A stretch of DNA of 5,909 bases. It comes from Pseudomonadota bacterium (GTDB taxonomy: Bacteria; Pseudomonadota; Gammaproteobacteria; Pseudomonadales; UBA5518). Shown here piece after piece: positions 4,991 to 5,909 of this stretch. The number at the start of each line of letters is the position of its first letter. Within the stretch, counting starts at the first letter, position 1. The stretch lies in contig CAUJIL010000286.1 of assembly GCA_963204845.1 (NCBI GenBank), forward strand, positions 1 through 5,909. Direction: 5' to 3'. The notes under the pieces are model-generated. The model did not search any database. It was not told the origin of the DNA and saw only the letters and a program-made list of their open reading frames with translations. A program made the position numbers and the translations under genes.

Positions 4991-5909
4991 GCTGCGTTCT
5001 CCTGTGACTGATCGATGGTGGCGAGCGCGGCGCCCAGCAGTCCCGGGTCGCTGCGCGTGATCACGAATACCGGTATGGCGCGCAGATACGCGCTCATCGG
5101 TCCCCTGTCCTCGAAGCGCGCGCGGAAGCGGCTGTGGCGCAGGAAGTCGGTGAAGCGCGGCACGATGCCGCCGGCGATGTAGACGCCACCCTGCGCGCCG
5201 CAGCACAGCGCCTGGTCGGCCGCGGCGGTGCCCAGGAACGCGCAGAAGTGTTCCAGCGCCTCTCGGCACAGCGGGTCCGTGCCATCGACGGCGCGCTGCT
5301 GGATCTGCGCGGCGGAAAGCGCTTCGCAGGCGTGCGCGCGCAGCGTGCAGACGACGCGGTGGATACGCTCGATGCCTGGCCCCGACAGCAGCGACTCGCG
5401 GCTCGCGTGCTCGCCGGCTTCCAGAAGTGCGGCGAGGATCCGCAGTTCCTCGGCGCTCGCCGGGCCGATCGACGCGTGCCCGCCCTCGGTGGCGATGGCC
5501 TGGAACCCGTCGTGCGTCGGCACCAGTTGCGCGACGCCGAGCCCGGTTCCGGGACCCAGCGCGACCAACGGCTTGCCGGCACGCGCGCTGCCGCCACCGA
5601 TCGTTACCCGGTCCGCGACGCCGATGCGCGGCAGCGCCAGCGCGATCGCCTCGAAGTCATTGAGTACACCGAGGCGGGCGACGCCGAGTTCGGCGGCCAG
5701 CGCGCGGCGCGAGAATTCCCAGGCGTGGTTCGTGAGGCGCACCGTGTCGGCGTCGACCGGGCCCGCCACCGCAATGCACGCTTCGTCCGGGCGGGCGCTG
5801 CACCCATGCAGGTAAGCGTGCGCGGCCTCGGCCAGCGAAGCGAAGGCGCGCGTCGGCAGCGTGTGCGGGTCGTTCAGGAATTCGCCGGCCTGCGCGAGCG
5901 CGAAGCGGG
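4987..5909 (-). CDS. glk: Glucokinase (E. coli Glk type), 5' end cut by the window edge
   Basis: Glucokinase phosphorylates glucose to glucose-6-phosphate with ATP in the cytoplasm. The frame is open from the right edge (first full codon at 5907) for 306 residues to the TGA at 4989-4987. Counting from the first visible residue, Asn83 and Asp84 (LNDFEAIALALP), Glu141 and His144 (TEGGH) and Glu171 match E. coli Glk N99, D100 (catalytic base), E157, H160 and E187 with a constant offset of 16 and no gap. Other hallmarks are GPGTGLGVA (118-126), LSGPGIERIHR (174-184), GGVYIAGGIVPRF and the C-terminal SDPGLLGAA. About 16 residues, including the phosphate-binding GDVGGTN-type start, lie beyond the window, so the whole protein would be near 322 residues, against 321 in E. 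coli. A GTG at 5769 is internal, not the true start, because homology continues upstream of it. The stop overlaps the thioesterase start by four bases. Confidence 0.95.
   Translation of the reverse strand, partial: RFALAQAGEFLNDPHTLPTRAFASLAEAAHAYLHGCSARPDEACIAVAGPVDADTVRLTNHAWEFSRRALAAELGVARLGVLNDFEAIALALPRIGVADRVTIGGGSARAGKPLVALGPGTGLGVAQLVPTHDGFQAIATEGGHASIGPASAEELRILAALLEAGEHASRESLLSGPGIERIHRVVCTLRAHACEALSAAQIQQRAVDGTDPLCREALEHFCAFLGTAAADQALCCGAQGGVYIAGGIVPRFTDFLRHSRFRARFEDRGPMSAYLRAIPVFVITRSDPGLLGAALATIDQSQENAA
4998..5003 (-). promoter_or_regulatory. Ribosome binding site of the thioesterase inside the glucokinase 3' end
   Basis: AGGAGA on the minus strand lies seven bases before the GTG start at 4990-4988 and within the last codons of glucokinase. 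It decides the GTG start and, with the GTGA stop/start overlap, points to coupled translation. Confidence 0.65.

Noticed and set aside
4991..5269. Extension of the thioesterase frame to an ATG at 5269
   Set aside because: It overlaps glucokinase in another frame, is Arg-rich low-complexity shadow sequence, and the ribosome site and GTGA overlap support GTG 4990.
5228..5815. 195-residue plus-strand open frame opposite glucokinase
   Set aside because: Shadow of a gene whose active-site residues align with E. coli Glk without gaps.

Overview
The window is a GC-rich stretch of ordinary bacterial chromosome holding six genes and no detectable RNA gene, CRISPR array, insertion sequence or phage gene. 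High GC, Shine-Dalgarno-led genes, an E. coli-type glucokinase and an AlgP/H1-like Lys/Ala/Pro repeat protein together suggest a proteobacterium, most likely a gammaproteobacterium with acyl-CoA metabolism. The taxonomic placement is an inference.

Layout. (1) 72-1628, plus: an AbgT-family inner-membrane transporter with its substrate and proton-site residues intact. (2) 1740-2012, plus: a 90-residue histone H1-like protein, almost entirely eight copies of a 10-residue Lys/Ala/Pro repeat encoded by eight exact-length 30-bp DNA units. (3) 2116-3363, minus: a single-domain old yellow enzyme-type NADH:flavin oxidoreductase with a four-cysteine C-terminal cluster; it is convergent with gene 2. (4) 3499-4296, plus: a crotonase (enoyl-CoA hydratase/isomerase) divergent from gene 3 across a 135-bp control region. 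It lacks both catalytic glutamates of true hydratases but keeps an aspartate at the isomerase/dehalogenase position. (5) 4319-4990, minus: a PaaI-like hotdog thioesterase with a GTG start. (6) 4987 to the right edge, minus: glucokinase, missing only its first roughly 16 residues at the window edge.

How they work together. The thioesterase start overlaps the glucokinase stop by four bases (GTGA), so the two are very likely co-transcribed and translationally coupled. The divergent oxidoreductase/crotonase pair fits reduction and isomerisation of unsaturated (acyl-CoA or cyclic enone) compounds, and the nearby thioesterase could release free acids; substrates cannot be read from the sequence. 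The transporter and the H1-like protein look like independent units.

I found no clear new multi-gene system. The items most worth a second look are the repeat-built H1-like protein, the crotonase with an atypical active site, the oxidoreductase cysteine spacing, and the glucokinase-thioesterase coupling.
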